A stretch of DNA of 34,302 bases from a virus: positions 1 to 34,302 of the IMG/VR virus record IMGVR_UViG_3300017735_000045, one strand, 5' to 3'. Position numbers and translations under genes: made by a program. Shown here in pieces: positions 22,330-31,129 of the stretch. Each line of letters starts with the position of its first letter. Position 1 is the stretch's first letter. Under the pieces are notes generated by a model. The model saw only the letters and a program-made list of their open reading frames with translations, ran no database searches and was not told the origin of the DNA.

Positions 22330-23940
22330 CTAACGCTTAGGAAGTACCCTACCGTCAGCAGGATTAATAAAATACTCGCCTTTTTTAAGATTCTCATATG
22401 CTTCTTCTGCCTCATCTGAACTCATTGTTTTTAAATCCAATGGATTAGATTCAGTATAACGCATTGTTTCTGTTGTGTCAACAGTTACTTTGCGTGTCCC
22501 GTCAGCATTATGCGTATCCCCAAAAAGTTCATCCCACTGGCTAGGCTTTAAGTTATTTGGTACAGACATCTCACCTGACAGTATCTTATCTCTGGTTTCT
22601 CCATCCATGCCTGATCCTCTAAACTCTGCAAACAAACCCTCTGCAGGTCTTGGCGGTACACCTAAAGCTACACCTCTACCCTTATCTGTTTCTTTTACAT
22701 AGTGTAGTTTACCGTCAAAGCCCCCCTCTGGAGTTGGATCACCCGGAAAGAATATCTTTTCTACGGTTTCCTCAGGTGGACCTTCTGGTAAAGGAGCATC
22801 TCCTACAGCTATAGAAGACTGACTTAAAAGTCCTTGCTTTTGTAGGTTGGCTACTAGGGCAGCTACATCATCATCGTCTACAACTCTACCGTTTATCTTC
22901 ATACGAGAGACTTCATCGCCTTCACCTAGTGTGATCTCTACAATTCTACCCTCATTGTCTTTAGTCTTAACAGTGCTACCAACGCTAATATTTTCTAGGT
23001 CAAGCAAGCCATCTACAATATATCTTTCCAAGTCATCTTGGCTTTGGTAATTCATGTATGTAGCTTGATACAAATCATCACCCATCAAACCTTGTAGGTT
23101 AATAGATGTATCCTCTAAGAAACGTTTACCAAACTGTTGAGCATATGCATCAATCACACCTGCTCTTTGACGTGCAATAATCCTAGCTTTTTCTTGCATG
23201 TAGTCTGCCTCTGCAGGAAACTGCCTACGCAGTTGTGACTCTACAGCCTGAGATAATTCACCAGAATCATCATATGCTTCTCTAAACGCTGGGCCTACAG
23301 TTACAGGATTGTAATCCTTGGAAGGGCTAAAAGAGAAGTAAGTTCCAGGGTCCATACTCTCATAGGCTTCCTGTCTAGCTACCTCATTGATGTCCATCAT
23401 AGAGTAGCCTTCGTAGTACGCATCCTTATCTAGTCTAGCTCTTGCTGAATCTTTAAGGCCCATGCCCAGCGCAGACTTTATAAAGCCCTGATCTTTAGCT
23501 TGGTAACTACCTAGTGAAGGAGAAGCTAGGCCAATAGAGTTAGCGTAATGCTCAGCAGGGTCCATAGCTTGTGCGGAAAACTCATCAGGCATATCAATGA
23601 AAGCATCTAGCTCACTATCACTAAATGTGTAAGAGCCACCAGCGCTGGGTCTCTTCTGTGCTTCTTTCTGTAGTGACTGTGAGAACTCAAACAAAGCCTT
23701 TGGTCCTGCTGCAATAGCTGCATTGATGTGCTTATCTTTTGCGCCTAGCTTTCTAAGCATATTGATTTCTGTTTTAGCTAGGTTGACTAAGGCTCTACGT
23801 TTACCTACAACAGATTTATTACGTTCAGCTAGTTCACGCTGTTGATCTTCATAGTCCTCTGCATCTTGGATACGCTTCTGAATAGCCTTGGCTTGGTCAT
23901 CCATAAACGCCGTAGCAAATGCTTTAAAGTTAAAACCCAT
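22330..23940 (-). CDS. Putative structural protein (536 aa)
   Basis: No family recognised. The N-terminal 100 residues are charged and helical (KAIQKRIQDAEDYEDQQREL) and could be a coiled coil. The centre is acidic with GSTVKTKDNEGRIVEITLGEGD (about 330-350), a small beta-domain resembling a KOW/SH3-like barrel. The C-terminus is acidic and polar. Its place among large virion genes and lack of enzyme motifs suggest a virion protein. Both neighbours are within 11 bases. Confidence 0.65.
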   Translation of the reverse strand: MGFNFKAFATAFMDDQAKAIQKRIQDAEDYEDQQRELAERNKSVVGKRRALVNLAKTEINMLRKLGAKDKHINAAIAAGPKALFEFSQSLQKEAQKRPSAGGSYTFSDSELDAFIDMPDEFSAQAMDPAEHYANSIGLASPSLGSYQAKDQGFIKSALGMGLKDSARARLDKDAYYEGYSMMDINEVARQEAYESMDPGTYFSFSPSKDYNPVTVGPAFREAYDDSGELSQAVESQLRRQFPAEADYMQEKARIIARQRAGVIDAYAQQFGKRFLEDTSINLQGLMGDDLYQATYMNYQSQDDLERYIVDGLLDLENISVGSTVKTKDNEGRIVEITLGEGDEVSRMKINGRVVDDDDVAALVANLQKQGLLSQSSIAVGDAPLPEGPPEETVEKIFFPGDPTPEGGFDGKLHYVKETDKGRGVALGVPPRPAEGLFAEFRGSGMDGETRDKILSGEMSVPNNLKPSQWDELFGDTHNADGTRKVTVDTTETMRYTESNPLDLKTMSSDEAEEAYENLKKGEYFINPADGRVLPKR

Positions 23941-23942
23941 AG

Positions 23943-24554
23943 TTATGCACCTCTCGCCATAAGACCTGCACCCTCAGGCGGCATTGGCTCTTCAGCAGGT
24001 TCTGTTACTTGTTGTAGCTCTTCAGCCTCTGGAACTTCTTCTTGTGGTACAGCCTCTTCAGGCATAGCTTCCTCAGGTACTTCTTGCTCTAAGAAGTCTG
24101 CCATGTTCTGTAACATAGCTGTACCTTCATCCTGTGTATCTGCTTGTTTAACTGCAGCCTGTAGAAGCATAGTAATCTTAGCGTTCTCTTTTTCTTGCTT
24201 CTCTTTCTTGTAGTCTTTATTAGACATCTTGTATTCTATATCATAGCTTCTAGCTAAAGCAGCAAAGTATTCAGTCAACGCAGGAGCAACAAGTATGCCT
24301 ACATCTAAACTATGTATGCCCCGCATAACGTTTGACATATACAAAGTTTTTACTAAAGGGTTAATAGCAATGCCTGACTCTATGGCTACCATGAAGTCAT
24401 CAATAATCTCTTCATCAGTCAACCGCTGCATGTAGTACTTTAAAGCTTCATCTACAGAGGCAATCTCTGGGGGTCTTTCCCACTGACGCTCACCTATCTT
24501 GTGTGTCGTAAGGGATGAACCTGGAATAGGTTTGCTATATTCTAATACTGCCAT
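23943..24554 (-). CDS. Conserved marine-phage structural protein with Pro/Glu-rich tail (203 aa)
   Basis: The N-terminus MAVLEYSKPIPGSSLT and the WERPPE and GIHSLDVG blocks belong, as I recall, to a protein conserved across many marine podoviruses and some cyanophages. The C-terminal 50 residues are a low-complexity Pro/Glu-rich tract (VPEEAMPEEAVPQEEVPEAE) that is probably disordered. Likely a virion component; function unknown. Stop lies 2 bases from the next start. Confidence 0.65.
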   Translation of the reverse strand: MAVLEYSKPIPGSSLTTHKIGERQWERPPEIASVDEALKYYMQRLTDEEIIDDFMVAIESGIAINPLVKTLYMSNVMRGIHSLDVGILVAPALTEYFAALARSYDIEYKMSNKDYKKEKQEKENAKITMLLQAAVKQADTQDEGTAMLQNMADFLEQEVPEEAMPEEAVPQEEVPEAEELQQVTEPAEEPMPPEGAGLMARGA

Positions 24555-24563
24555 TTTATTTTC

Positions 24564-25007
24564 CTACTTAGTAAATCCTGCACCAAAGTACAGACCTACG
24601 ATTGCTGATACTATATGTGTGTCTAAAGGTGTGATTACAAAACCCTGTGCTGTACGCCACTGTACGGATTCTGCAGGGCCAAACAACCAGTTCCAGAAAC
24701 CCCCTGTTGCTTCTGTGTACCCTACGATTACACCAACCTCAGGATACCACACTGCTACTAGCTTTGGCAAGACAATAATGCTGAACACTGCAGATAAAGC
24801 TATGATCCTACGTGTCCAAGCAAAGTGTTTATCATTCTTCCCTGCTTCTCTAGCCTCGTTAACTTGGTCTGCTCTAAACTGTGCAGTCTGCAACATCATC
24901 TTTTGTTGCTCCTGCTTGTTCTTCATGTTCTGCCCCCAGATAGACATGACGCCACCAAGGATAGTAGAGAAGAGCATGGTTATGAGTTCTAAAGGTAAGC
25001 CAAACAT
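24564..25007 (-). CDS. Membrane protein with two to three spans, holin candidate (147 aa)
   Basis: Hydrophobic segments lie at about 5-24 (LELITMLFSTILGGVMSIWG), 68-88 (IIALSAVFSIIVLPKLVAVW) and 130-145 (HIVSAIVGLYFGAGF), with a charged coiled part between the first two. The topology could fit a holin or a virion membrane-channel protein. It lies between the peptidoglycan-binding protein and structural genes. No lysis cassette order can be proven, so holin is a suggestion only. Confidence 0.6.
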   Translation of the reverse strand: MFGLPLELITMLFSTILGGVMSIWGQNMKNKQEQQKMMLQTAQFRADQVNEAREAGKNDKHFAWTRRIIALSAVFSIIVLPKLVAVWYPEVGVIVGYTEATGGFWNWLFGPAESVQWRTAQGFVITPLDTHIVSAIVGLYFGAGFTK

Positions 25008-25008
25008 A

Positions 25009-26586
25009 TCAGGACCACGTATCAGGTTTGCCTAAGTTGATACTTATCTGTGTTTCGTAGGGTTTATCTTGCTCTTTAAGGCTTTCTTGTTTAGCGTAGC
25101 CTACCATAGACGCTGCCTGTACAGGTGAAGCATCAGCAAGCATAGCCAAGGCTTCTTTTTTATTGCCTTTTTTAACTGCTTCGTAATAAGCTATTCTTTT
25201 AGGTCCTGGATTAAAATCAAATGTATCTTTAATAACAACATTTCCTTTGTCGTTAACAGTAAAATTAAACACACCTATACTTCTAACCATGCGTAAGTCA
25301 GGGTCAATAACACCACTTAAAGGCCCGTACTTATTTACTTCCATTTCGTCGAAGCCAAAGTCTTCATATTTAGTATAAGACCTACCGTCTTGCATGGCTG
25401 TGTTTACTGCAGAACGTAACGCTTTCATGTCAGATTTATTTAAAGACTTTTCTGTTCTTGTACTACCAGGGTTAGTCAGATTACCTGCAAAGAACCTAAA
25501 CTCGCTAGTACCTAAACCTAAATTGCCTAGAAGATTACCTAGTCCTGAAAGTACACTACCGTCTTTCACTTCTGGCATACCTGTTTCTTCGTCTACGCTA
25601 GACATACGTTGTTCACGTATCATAGCCTCTGTAGTATCAGGCCCAACAACACCATCAGCCATTAGTCCTTTATCTTTTTGGAACTCTCTGATAGCTTTAC
25701 GGGTACGTTTACCCATCTTACCATCTATCTCCCCTACATCATAACCTAGATCTGAAAGCTTTGTTTGTATAGCAGTAGTATCTAATTTAATGTCACGGAT
25801 ACTTCCTACGTTTAAGTTAGGCATAAATTCATCTAAAGGATTAGATATAAAACGAGAATCATCAGGCGCTGGCGCTGAAGGGTCTATATCGTCTAACACC
25901 GTTGTAATTATTGGCTCTAAAGGTTTTTCAATTTGTAGTGCTCTTTGTGTGTTCTTACCTGCAATACCGTCTACAGACAGACCCTCATCTTTTTGAAAAG
26001 ACTTGATAGCAGCCCGTGTCTTTGGACCCATCTTACCATCTATACCACCCACATCATATCCACGAGAGTTAAGGTGTATCTGTATGTCTTTAATTGACAT
26101 ATCAAAGCCTTGTCCCATTATGGGCTGCTCCGATAAAGGTATCTCTTCTAGAGGGCGTCTATTCATTGCAACCCTTACATCAAACAAAAGATCGTCTAGC
26201 GTACTATCTTCTTGTACAGATGAAACCTTTACAGTTGAACCGTCTGTACCTCTATTTAGTTTAGCTAACTGCATAGCTGTAGTCTTATACTTACCGTTCA
26301 GGTTTCTAGCGTCTGTCTGTAAAGTAGAAAGAGGTATGTCTACGCCTTGCTCAGGTGTATCGTCATAGTCAGCCATTGCAGCAATAAAATTAGAGGTAGA
26401 CTCACTGCCTGACGGGATAGCTACTTCATCATCGTCATCCTGTTCTGGTCTGCTTCTAGGGCGTAAGCTGGTAGTGGGAGCGCCTAAACCAGAAGGACGG
26501 GGCTTAGGGCGTATTACATCCTCTTGCTCATTAGAGCCAAAGATGTCAGACAGTATGTTTTTTATTACTTGGTCAAAGCTAGACAT
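25009..26586 (-). CDS. Protein with two peptidoglycan-binding domains (525 aa)
   Basis: Two PG_binding_1 units are clear: about 163-217 (IQIHLNSRGYDVGGIDGKMG, then TRAAIKSFQKDEGL) and about 268-322 (IQTKLSDLGYDVGEIDGKMG, then TRKAIREFQKDKGL). The N-terminus (20-60) is Pro/Arg/Asp-rich and disordered. The C-terminal 200 residues have no recognised catalytic motif, so the partner that cuts may be the glucosaminidase at 21753-22319. It probably holds the virion or tail to the cell wall during entry, or acts in lysis. The near identity of the two units suggests internal duplication. Confidence 0.85.
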   Translation of the reverse strand: MSSFDQVIKNILSDIFGSNEQEDVIRPKPRPSGLGAPTTSLRPRSRPEQDDDDEVAIPSGSESTSNFIAAMADYDDTPEQGVDIPLSTLQTDARNLNGKYKTTAMQLAKLNRGTDGSTVKVSSVQEDSTLDDLLFDVRVAMNRRPLEEIPLSEQPIMGQGFDMSIKDIQIHLNSRGYDVGGIDGKMGPKTRAAIKSFQKDEGLSVDGIAGKNTQRALQIEKPLEPIITTVLDDIDPSAPAPDDSRFISNPLDEFMPNLNVGSIRDIKLDTTAIQTKLSDLGYDVGEIDGKMGKRTRKAIREFQKDKGLMADGVVGPDTTEAMIREQRMSSVDEETGMPEVKDGSVLSGLGNLLGNLGLGTSEFRFFAGNLTNPGSTRTEKSLNKSDMKALRSAVNTAMQDGRSYTKYEDFGFDEMEVNKYGPLSGVIDPDLRMVRSIGVFNFTVNDKGNVVIKDTFDFNPGPKRIAYYEAVKKGNKKEALAMLADASPVQAASMVGYAKQESLKEQDKPYETQISINLGKPDTWS

Positions 26587-26598
26587 TATTTATTACCT

Positions 26599-29500
26599 TT
26601 ACATCTTAGTTATAAACGCAGTTACAACACTAGACAAGAAACTACCTGCAGCAGAACTATAAGCTGAGTCTTCTTCTGCATCTGCTTGTATTGCTGCTTT
26701 AGCTAACTCGTGGTCACGATCCATTTGTTTCTCAGAGCTAGTCCATGCGAAGTCTAACAAGTCACGCTCCTGTTGCCACAACTCAGCTAGTCCTTGCAGA
26801 GTTAGGTTGTTTGCCGCCATAACTTCAGTCATGTTTGCCTCATTAAGTGCAGCCGTATTAGCTGTAGCAATAGTCTGTCTCCATACAGTATTTGCTTGTG
26901 CAATAACCAGTTCATTCTGTGCGTTAAACATATCACGTTGATTATCTAGTTCAGACTGAAACTTAGTCATAGTGTTTTCTTCGCCAGCGTTAAACTGTTC
27001 CATAGCATTAGACTGAGCTACGTTAAACTGATTGATCTGCGTTGCCATGCTATCAAAGAACTGATTAACTTGATTAATACTCTCAGCGTTGAACTGTAGT
27101 TGTGCATTCTCTGCAGCTTGATCTGAGAATACGCTCTGTACAAGTGACTGCGCCTCAAACATAACAGCCTGTTGCTCGTTGTCCAAGTTAGCCATATCCA
27201 TCTGCAGGAAGGCCTGTGCTTGTTGTGCCTGTGCTTGCTGTCTGTTGTTGAGGTTAGCCATATCAACATCAGTGAGTGCCGCACAATCAGCCATAAGTTT
27301 AGCTTGTTCGTTTGACAGGTTAGCTAAGTCTACAGACATAGCCATCTCAGAGTTTTTAATAGCTCGTGTTTGTTCAGCGGTAAAGTTTAAGTTAGCTATT
27401 TCAGAAATGCGATCCGCTTTAATAACGTTAACCTGCTGTTTATTTGTAAGCTCCTGTCCTTTCATAGCGGCTTCAATCTGAGCATTAGCTAAAGCAGTCT
27501 GCTGTCGATTAGAAAGATTAGCCATATCAACTTCAAGCTTATTACTCATGTTGAAGATAGCTGTTTGCTGTTCGTTGTTAAGCTCAATCTCACGTTCAGC
27601 CACAACGTTAGACACATTGAACAAAGCCGTTTGTTGTTTATTGTCTAGTACACGTCCTTCCATAGCTGCACGAGATACCGCATCTTGGATAAACGCTTGC
27701 TGTCTATTTGTGGCATCCTGCATGTTAACTTCAAACGCCTGTGTGCTTTCAAGGACAGCCATCTGCTGTTCATTAGTAAGCTCTTGGCCCATCATAGCAG
27801 CCTTAACTTGAAGATTAGCCAGTGCAGTTTGCTGTGAGTTTGACAGGTTAGTCATCTCTATATCTAAGTTTTGAGTAGATTTTAAAATAGATGTCTGCTG
27901 TCTGTTAGTAAGGTTAATGTCATTTACCGAAGCGTAACGTGCAGCATTAGCAATAGCTACGTTAGCGCTGATGTCAAGCTCTTGGCCTAGCAGTGCAGCC
28001 TTAAACTGTGCAGTAGCAAGTACAGCTTCCTGTTCGTTGCTCAAGTTTTTTAACTGTAGGTTTGCATTATTCATACTGTTCTGAATATTTACAGCTTGCT
28101 CATTAGACAAGTTAGCTAAAGCAAAGTTCTGTGCTGCAGCAGCATTAGCAAGAGCAACAGTCTGTTCGTTACGTAAGTTCTCTATATCCATTGCAGCAAA
28201 AGTAGCAGCATCAGACTGAGCAATAGGTATAGTAGATTCCATAGTTGCTTGTACGATTGCAGCACCTGCCATAGAGCTACCAGCTAAGCCACGAGCAGCC
28301 ATAGCCGCATTAGCTTTACGTAGAGCACCTGCAGCCCATGCTGGTGTACCATCGTCAAACTGCTTCATAAGTTTTTCCATCTGGAATGAAACAGTAGCTG
28401 CAGCAGATATCTCACCTTTCACAGACTTAGCTTCTAACTGTTGTGTAAACGTAGCTGTTGCAGCCTTAGCAGTAGAAGCCTCATTAAGAGCCTCTAGTGT
28501 CTTAGCTGCGACGATAACTTCTTCTCCGTTAAGAATATTATTTACGTCAACTATTTCATCGTCTTCAACAACCTCTGTTTGTTCAGCCTCAACATCAGGT
28601 ACAAACTCAGACTTCTTTTCTTCTTCAGATGCATACTCATCAAACTTTGCAGCATTTTCTATTTTAGTCTTTTCAACTTCTGCTACCTCAGAGGGCGGTA
28701 AATTATAATCTACTTCAGCCCCAGCTTCAGGAGTTTTAGTTTCAAACTTAGAAGGATCAATCTTCTCTACCTCACCCTCAAAGGTAACATCAGGTGCTGT
28801 CGTATATTTATCAAAGAGTGCCGCATCTGGTTGTTCGCCATCTTCTAAGTTACGAACTACTTGTGTTACTTCACGAATGGTTTCTATTGTAGCTGGGTCT
28901 TTAAACCTACCTTTAAGCTGCTCTAAATCGTTAGGTGTCATAGTTGCAGCACTCATCAAAGCTTTGTCTGATGGTGTATCTGTAGCTGCAGCAAACTCAA
29001 GCAATGCTGCTTTAACATCAGCGTTAGACTCTATGGCAGTGTATGTCTCTGTAGAAGATTTAGCTGCATCCTGTTCAATCTGTGCTTGCTGTGATGCGTA
29101 GTACTCGTCAATGTCTTTTTTAGAACTATCAGGTAAAGGCTCTACCATAAGTACAGCATAAGGATACGGTGGGTACTTCTCTATACGCTCTTCCCTAGAC
29201 AGACCTTCTAAGTATACTCGTGATCTTTTAACTGCAGGGTTTTCTACATTCTCTTCAGCCTGTGCTTGTTTAACTAAAAGGGAAAGCGCATCAGCTACCT
29301 GACCTGTTGTACTATCAATAAGCTGATTGTCTTTTATTTCTAAGCCATACACGGTAGGCTGTGATAGGATAGCGCTAGGTGTTGATATAGCTTTACCTAA
29401 AGCTTCACCAGTAGAAGGTACGTCTGTAGTCTCAAACCTTTTTTGGGCTGTACTTACAGCAGCCTGTGTTTGTGTTACTGAGATCTCAGCATCGTCTACT

Positions 29501-30015
29501 GCTTTTTTTAGGTCTTCATAGTTTTCAGCGTCTTCAGTTATATTGCTTAAAGCTAGTTGTGCATCTGTAAGAGTACCCATAGCGTTACTGTACGCTGTCT
29601 GCGCTTCGTCTAAACTTGTAGCAGCATCAGTAACTTCAGGTGTTGTTGTACCTGTCTTTAATACAAAGTCAGGTTTTTTAGTTGTATCGGGTTGCTCCAC
29701 CTCATCTTCAACTAATGAGGGGTCACCAGAACCCACCTCATCTTCAACTAATTCTGAGCCAGTGTTTTTTATTCTAGAAACAGGAGCATAGCCTGTAGGT
29801 GTAGTTAATCCACCCTCATTCATACCTGTACCAGATAAAGGTCCACCCTCTACACGCTGCCTAGCAATATCTGTATAGCGTCCTATCTTTGCAGCAGCAC
29901 GAGGACTAGATGCCAAGAACGCATCCATGTCATCCTTCTGTGCTGGACCTGTAAAGCCCATCTCTTTAAGAAGAGTATGCGTTTGCTGATTGGTAAAACC
30001 TTTAAACTTTTTCAT
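26599..30015 (-). CDS. Large virion protein with twenty 22-residue repeats (1138 aa)
   Basis: The N-terminal 60 residues (FLASSPRAAAKIGRYTDIAR) match, as I recall, a conserved block in other marine phages. Residues 60-610 are acidic and low-complexity with Thr/Glu/Val-rich parts. Residues 613-1052 consist of 20 units of exactly 22 residues, typified by NLSNEQQTALANxQxxAAMxGQ, with Asn-Leu-x-Asn-x-Gln-Gln at the start of most units. The unit size equals two hendecads, which suggests a very long continuous helix. The last 85 residues include DRDHELAKAAIQADAEED and a hydrophobic end SFLSSVVTAFI. Probably a structural or ejection protein; a similar function to T7 gp16 is inference. Confidence 0.8.
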   Translation of the reverse strand: MKKFKGFTNQQTHTLLKEMGFTGPAQKDDMDAFLASSPRAAAKIGRYTDIARQRVEGGPLSGTGMNEGGLTTPTGYAPVSRIKNTGSELVEDEVGSGDPSLVEDEVEQPDTTKKPDFVLKTGTTTPEVTDAATSLDEAQTAYSNAMGTLTDAQLALSNITEDAENYEDLKKAVDDAEISVTQTQAAVSTAQKRFETTDVPSTGEALGKAISTPSAILSQPTVYGLEIKDNQLIDSTTGQVADALSLLVKQAQAEENVENPAVKRSRVYLEGLSREERIEKYPPYPYAVLMVEPLPDSSKKDIDEYYASQQAQIEQDAAKSSTETYTAIESNADVKAALLEFAAATDTPSDKALMSAATMTPNDLEQLKGRFKDPATIETIREVTQVVRNLEDGEQPDAALFDKYTTAPDVTFEGEVEKIDPSKFETKTPEAGAEVDYNLPPSEVAEVEKTKIENAAKFDEYASEEEKKSEFVPDVEAEQTEVVEDDEIVDVNNILNGEEVIVAAKTLEALNEASTAKAATATFTQQLEAKSVKGEISAAATVSFQMEKLMKQFDDGTPAWAAGALRKANAAMAARGLAGSSMAGAAIVQATMESTIPIAQSDAATFAAMDIENLRNEQTVALANAAAAQNFALANLSNEQAVNIQNSMNNANLQLKNLSNEQEAVLATAQFKAALLGQELDISANVAIANAARYASVNDINLTNRQQTSILKSTQNLDIEMTNLSNSQQTALANLQVKAAMMGQELTNEQQMAVLESTQAFEVNMQDATNRQQAFIQDAVSRAAMEGRVLDNKQQTALFNVSNVVAEREIELNNEQQTAIFNMSNKLEVDMANLSNRQQTALANAQIEAAMKGQELTNKQQVNVIKADRISEIANLNFTAEQTRAIKNSEMAMSVDLANLSNEQAKLMADCAALTDVDMANLNNRQQAQAQQAQAFLQMDMANLDNEQQAVMFEAQSLVQSVFSDQAAENAQLQFNAESINQVNQFFDSMATQINQFNVAQSNAMEQFNAGEENTMTKFQSELDNQRDMFNAQNELVIAQANTVWRQTIATANTAALNEANMTEVMAANNLTLQGLAELWQQERDLLDFAWTSSEKQMDRDHELAKAAIQADAEEDSAYSSAAGSFLSSVVTAFITKM
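26860..28179 (-). repeat. Twenty tandem 66-base coding repeats
   Basis: The stretch is exactly 1320 bases, 20 x 66, with no insertion or deletion. The protein units are diverged (many start NLSN, NLNN, ELTN or NLDN followed by xQQ), while units 4, 13 and 17-20 have mostly lost the motif but keep the length. Conserved length with diverged sequence suggests selection on geometry. Confidence 0.88.
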
Positions 30016-30017
30016 TG

Positions 30018-30485
30018 TTACCTAGTTCCTATCCATACAAACCCAAACAAACCACCTACGCAAATAATAAATAAAGCTACACCTGCTGACCACTCTATTA
30101 TTTTTTGTTTGATTTCTATTTGTCTGTGCTCGTGTTCTTTCTTTTCTTTTCTTAACTTGGCTTCTATCTCAAGTATCTCTTGCCATTTAGAAGGCCCGTA
30201 CATTACTGATATGAAATCTTTTAATTCTTTACGCATGGACTCAGCTTTCTGCTTAGCTTGCCAAATCTCCATTGCCTGTGCTTCTACCCCCCCACCTAAA
30301 GCCTTGTACCAAGGTGGTTTTTGAGCTTGGCGATCTGCAAACTCTAAGTCTGCTACAGCACCAGCCCATTGGGAAAGCTGACTACCCATGTCTTGTAAAT
30401 CTTTACCAACTGCTATGCCTTTTTTAAGCATTCCAAAAGCTGCAGTTGCTGCTGATATAGCAGTTACTGGATCAATCACAAGCAT
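30018..30485 (-). CDS. Membrane-anchored helical protein (155 aa)
   Basis: The N-terminus (DPVTAISAATAAFGMLKKGIAVG) is mildly hydrophobic; a long charged helix (about 80-130) follows, then one strong span near the C-terminus (VALFIICVGGLFGFVWIG). I recall similar proteins in many marine phages, without known function. It might be a virion membrane protein or part of the lysis set. A 58-base gap before it toward the next gene shows no clear terminator. Confidence 0.6.
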   Translation of the reverse strand: MLVIDPVTAISAATAAFGMLKKGIAVGKDLQDMGSQLSQWAGAVADLEFADRQAQKPPWYKALGGGVEAQAMEIWQAKQKAESMRKELKDFISVMYGPSKWQEILEIEAKLRKEKKEHEHRQIEIKQKIIEWSAGVALFIICVGGLFGFVWIGTR

Positions 30486-30543
30486 CTCTCCCTTGCTTAT
30501 AAATTATCTACTAAAAGCCATCCAAACTGCTGTAGCTAGTTCC

Positions 30544-30804
30544 TCAATTATTCGCCATCTTTTCTACTGATGATCTTATTGCTTTTATGTTTTCGTCAAT
30601 ACGGGCAAGTGATACTGCTTGATTGTGTACAGATGTTTCTAACCTGCCCATACGTTCTTCTAGTGCTATAATCTCTTCTGAGTTATCTTCAATGTCGGAC
30701 ATCATCATAGAGACTGTCCATACGATAGCTGCACCCTGAACAATTAATCCAAAGATCAGTGTAATTGGTACAGACTTGTTTAAGTGCCAGCTATCGTCAG
30801 ACAT
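30544..30804 (-). CDS. Single-span membrane protein with coiled coil (86 aa)
   Basis: Begins MSDDSWHLNKSVPITLIFG; one membrane span (about 11-34) is followed by a clear coiled coil (EEIIALEERMGRLETSVHNQ). The layout recalls small phage lysis-related proteins (holin-like or XhlA-like), though in XhlA the span is at the C-terminus. The ATG at 30804 follows AGGGGA and was preferred over the in-frame ATG at 30828. Confidence 0.6.
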   Translation of the reverse strand: MSDDSWHLNKSVPITLIFGLIVQGAAIVWTVSMMMSDIEDNSEEIIALEERMGRLETSVHNQAVSLARIDENIKAIRSSVEKMANN

Positions 30805-30805
30805 T

Positions 30806-31129
30806 TTAAGATTCCCCTCTTGCATCACACCAAGTATCTGCCATAGCTTCTACTTGAGTATTGTTTAGAGGATTATTATCTTCATCTGTAAAAAGATATT
30901 TTCCTTTACTAGGACCATATCTATTATGCATAGTCAGTAATTTAGTTTTTAATTCAGCACGAGTTAATGTTACTACTGTGTCTGGAACATAATAATCACG
31001 GTTTGCTAAATCTGGACTGTAACCAACATAAGTATTATAGTCTCCGTCAAAAAAATATCCCCCATCTTCTATCCAAGACGGAGTGCGTTTAAGATCCATT
31101 TCACGGACTAGCATATATTCAATAATCAT
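30806..31129 (-). CDS. Hypothetical protein, possibly tail-associated (107 aa)
   Basis: Begins MIIEYMLVREMDLKRTPSWI; Tyr- and Asp-rich (YNTYVGYSPDLANRDYYVPD), with a C-terminal helical part. Unrecognised. It overlaps the upstream gene by 4 bases (ATGA) and ends one base before the membrane protein start. Located between fibre-region and membrane proteins, it may be a fibre accessory or assembly protein, which is inference. Confidence 0.6.
   Translation of the reverse strand: MIIEYMLVREMDLKRTPSWIEDGGYFFDGDYNTYVGYSPDLANRDYYVPDTVVTLTRAELKTKLLTMHNRYGPSKGKYLFTDEDNNPLNNTQVEAMADTWCDARGES

Noticed and set aside
26860-28179. Periodic repeats as a possible CRISPR or satellite array
   Set aside because: The period is exactly 66 bases in one open frame, units are diverged at DNA level, and the repetition is clear in protein; there is no repeat-spacer alternation.
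30486-30543. Late promoter in the gap before the 155-aa gene
   Set aside because: A GATAAT-like -10 is visible on the minus strand but no -35 at good distance; too weak to report as a feature.
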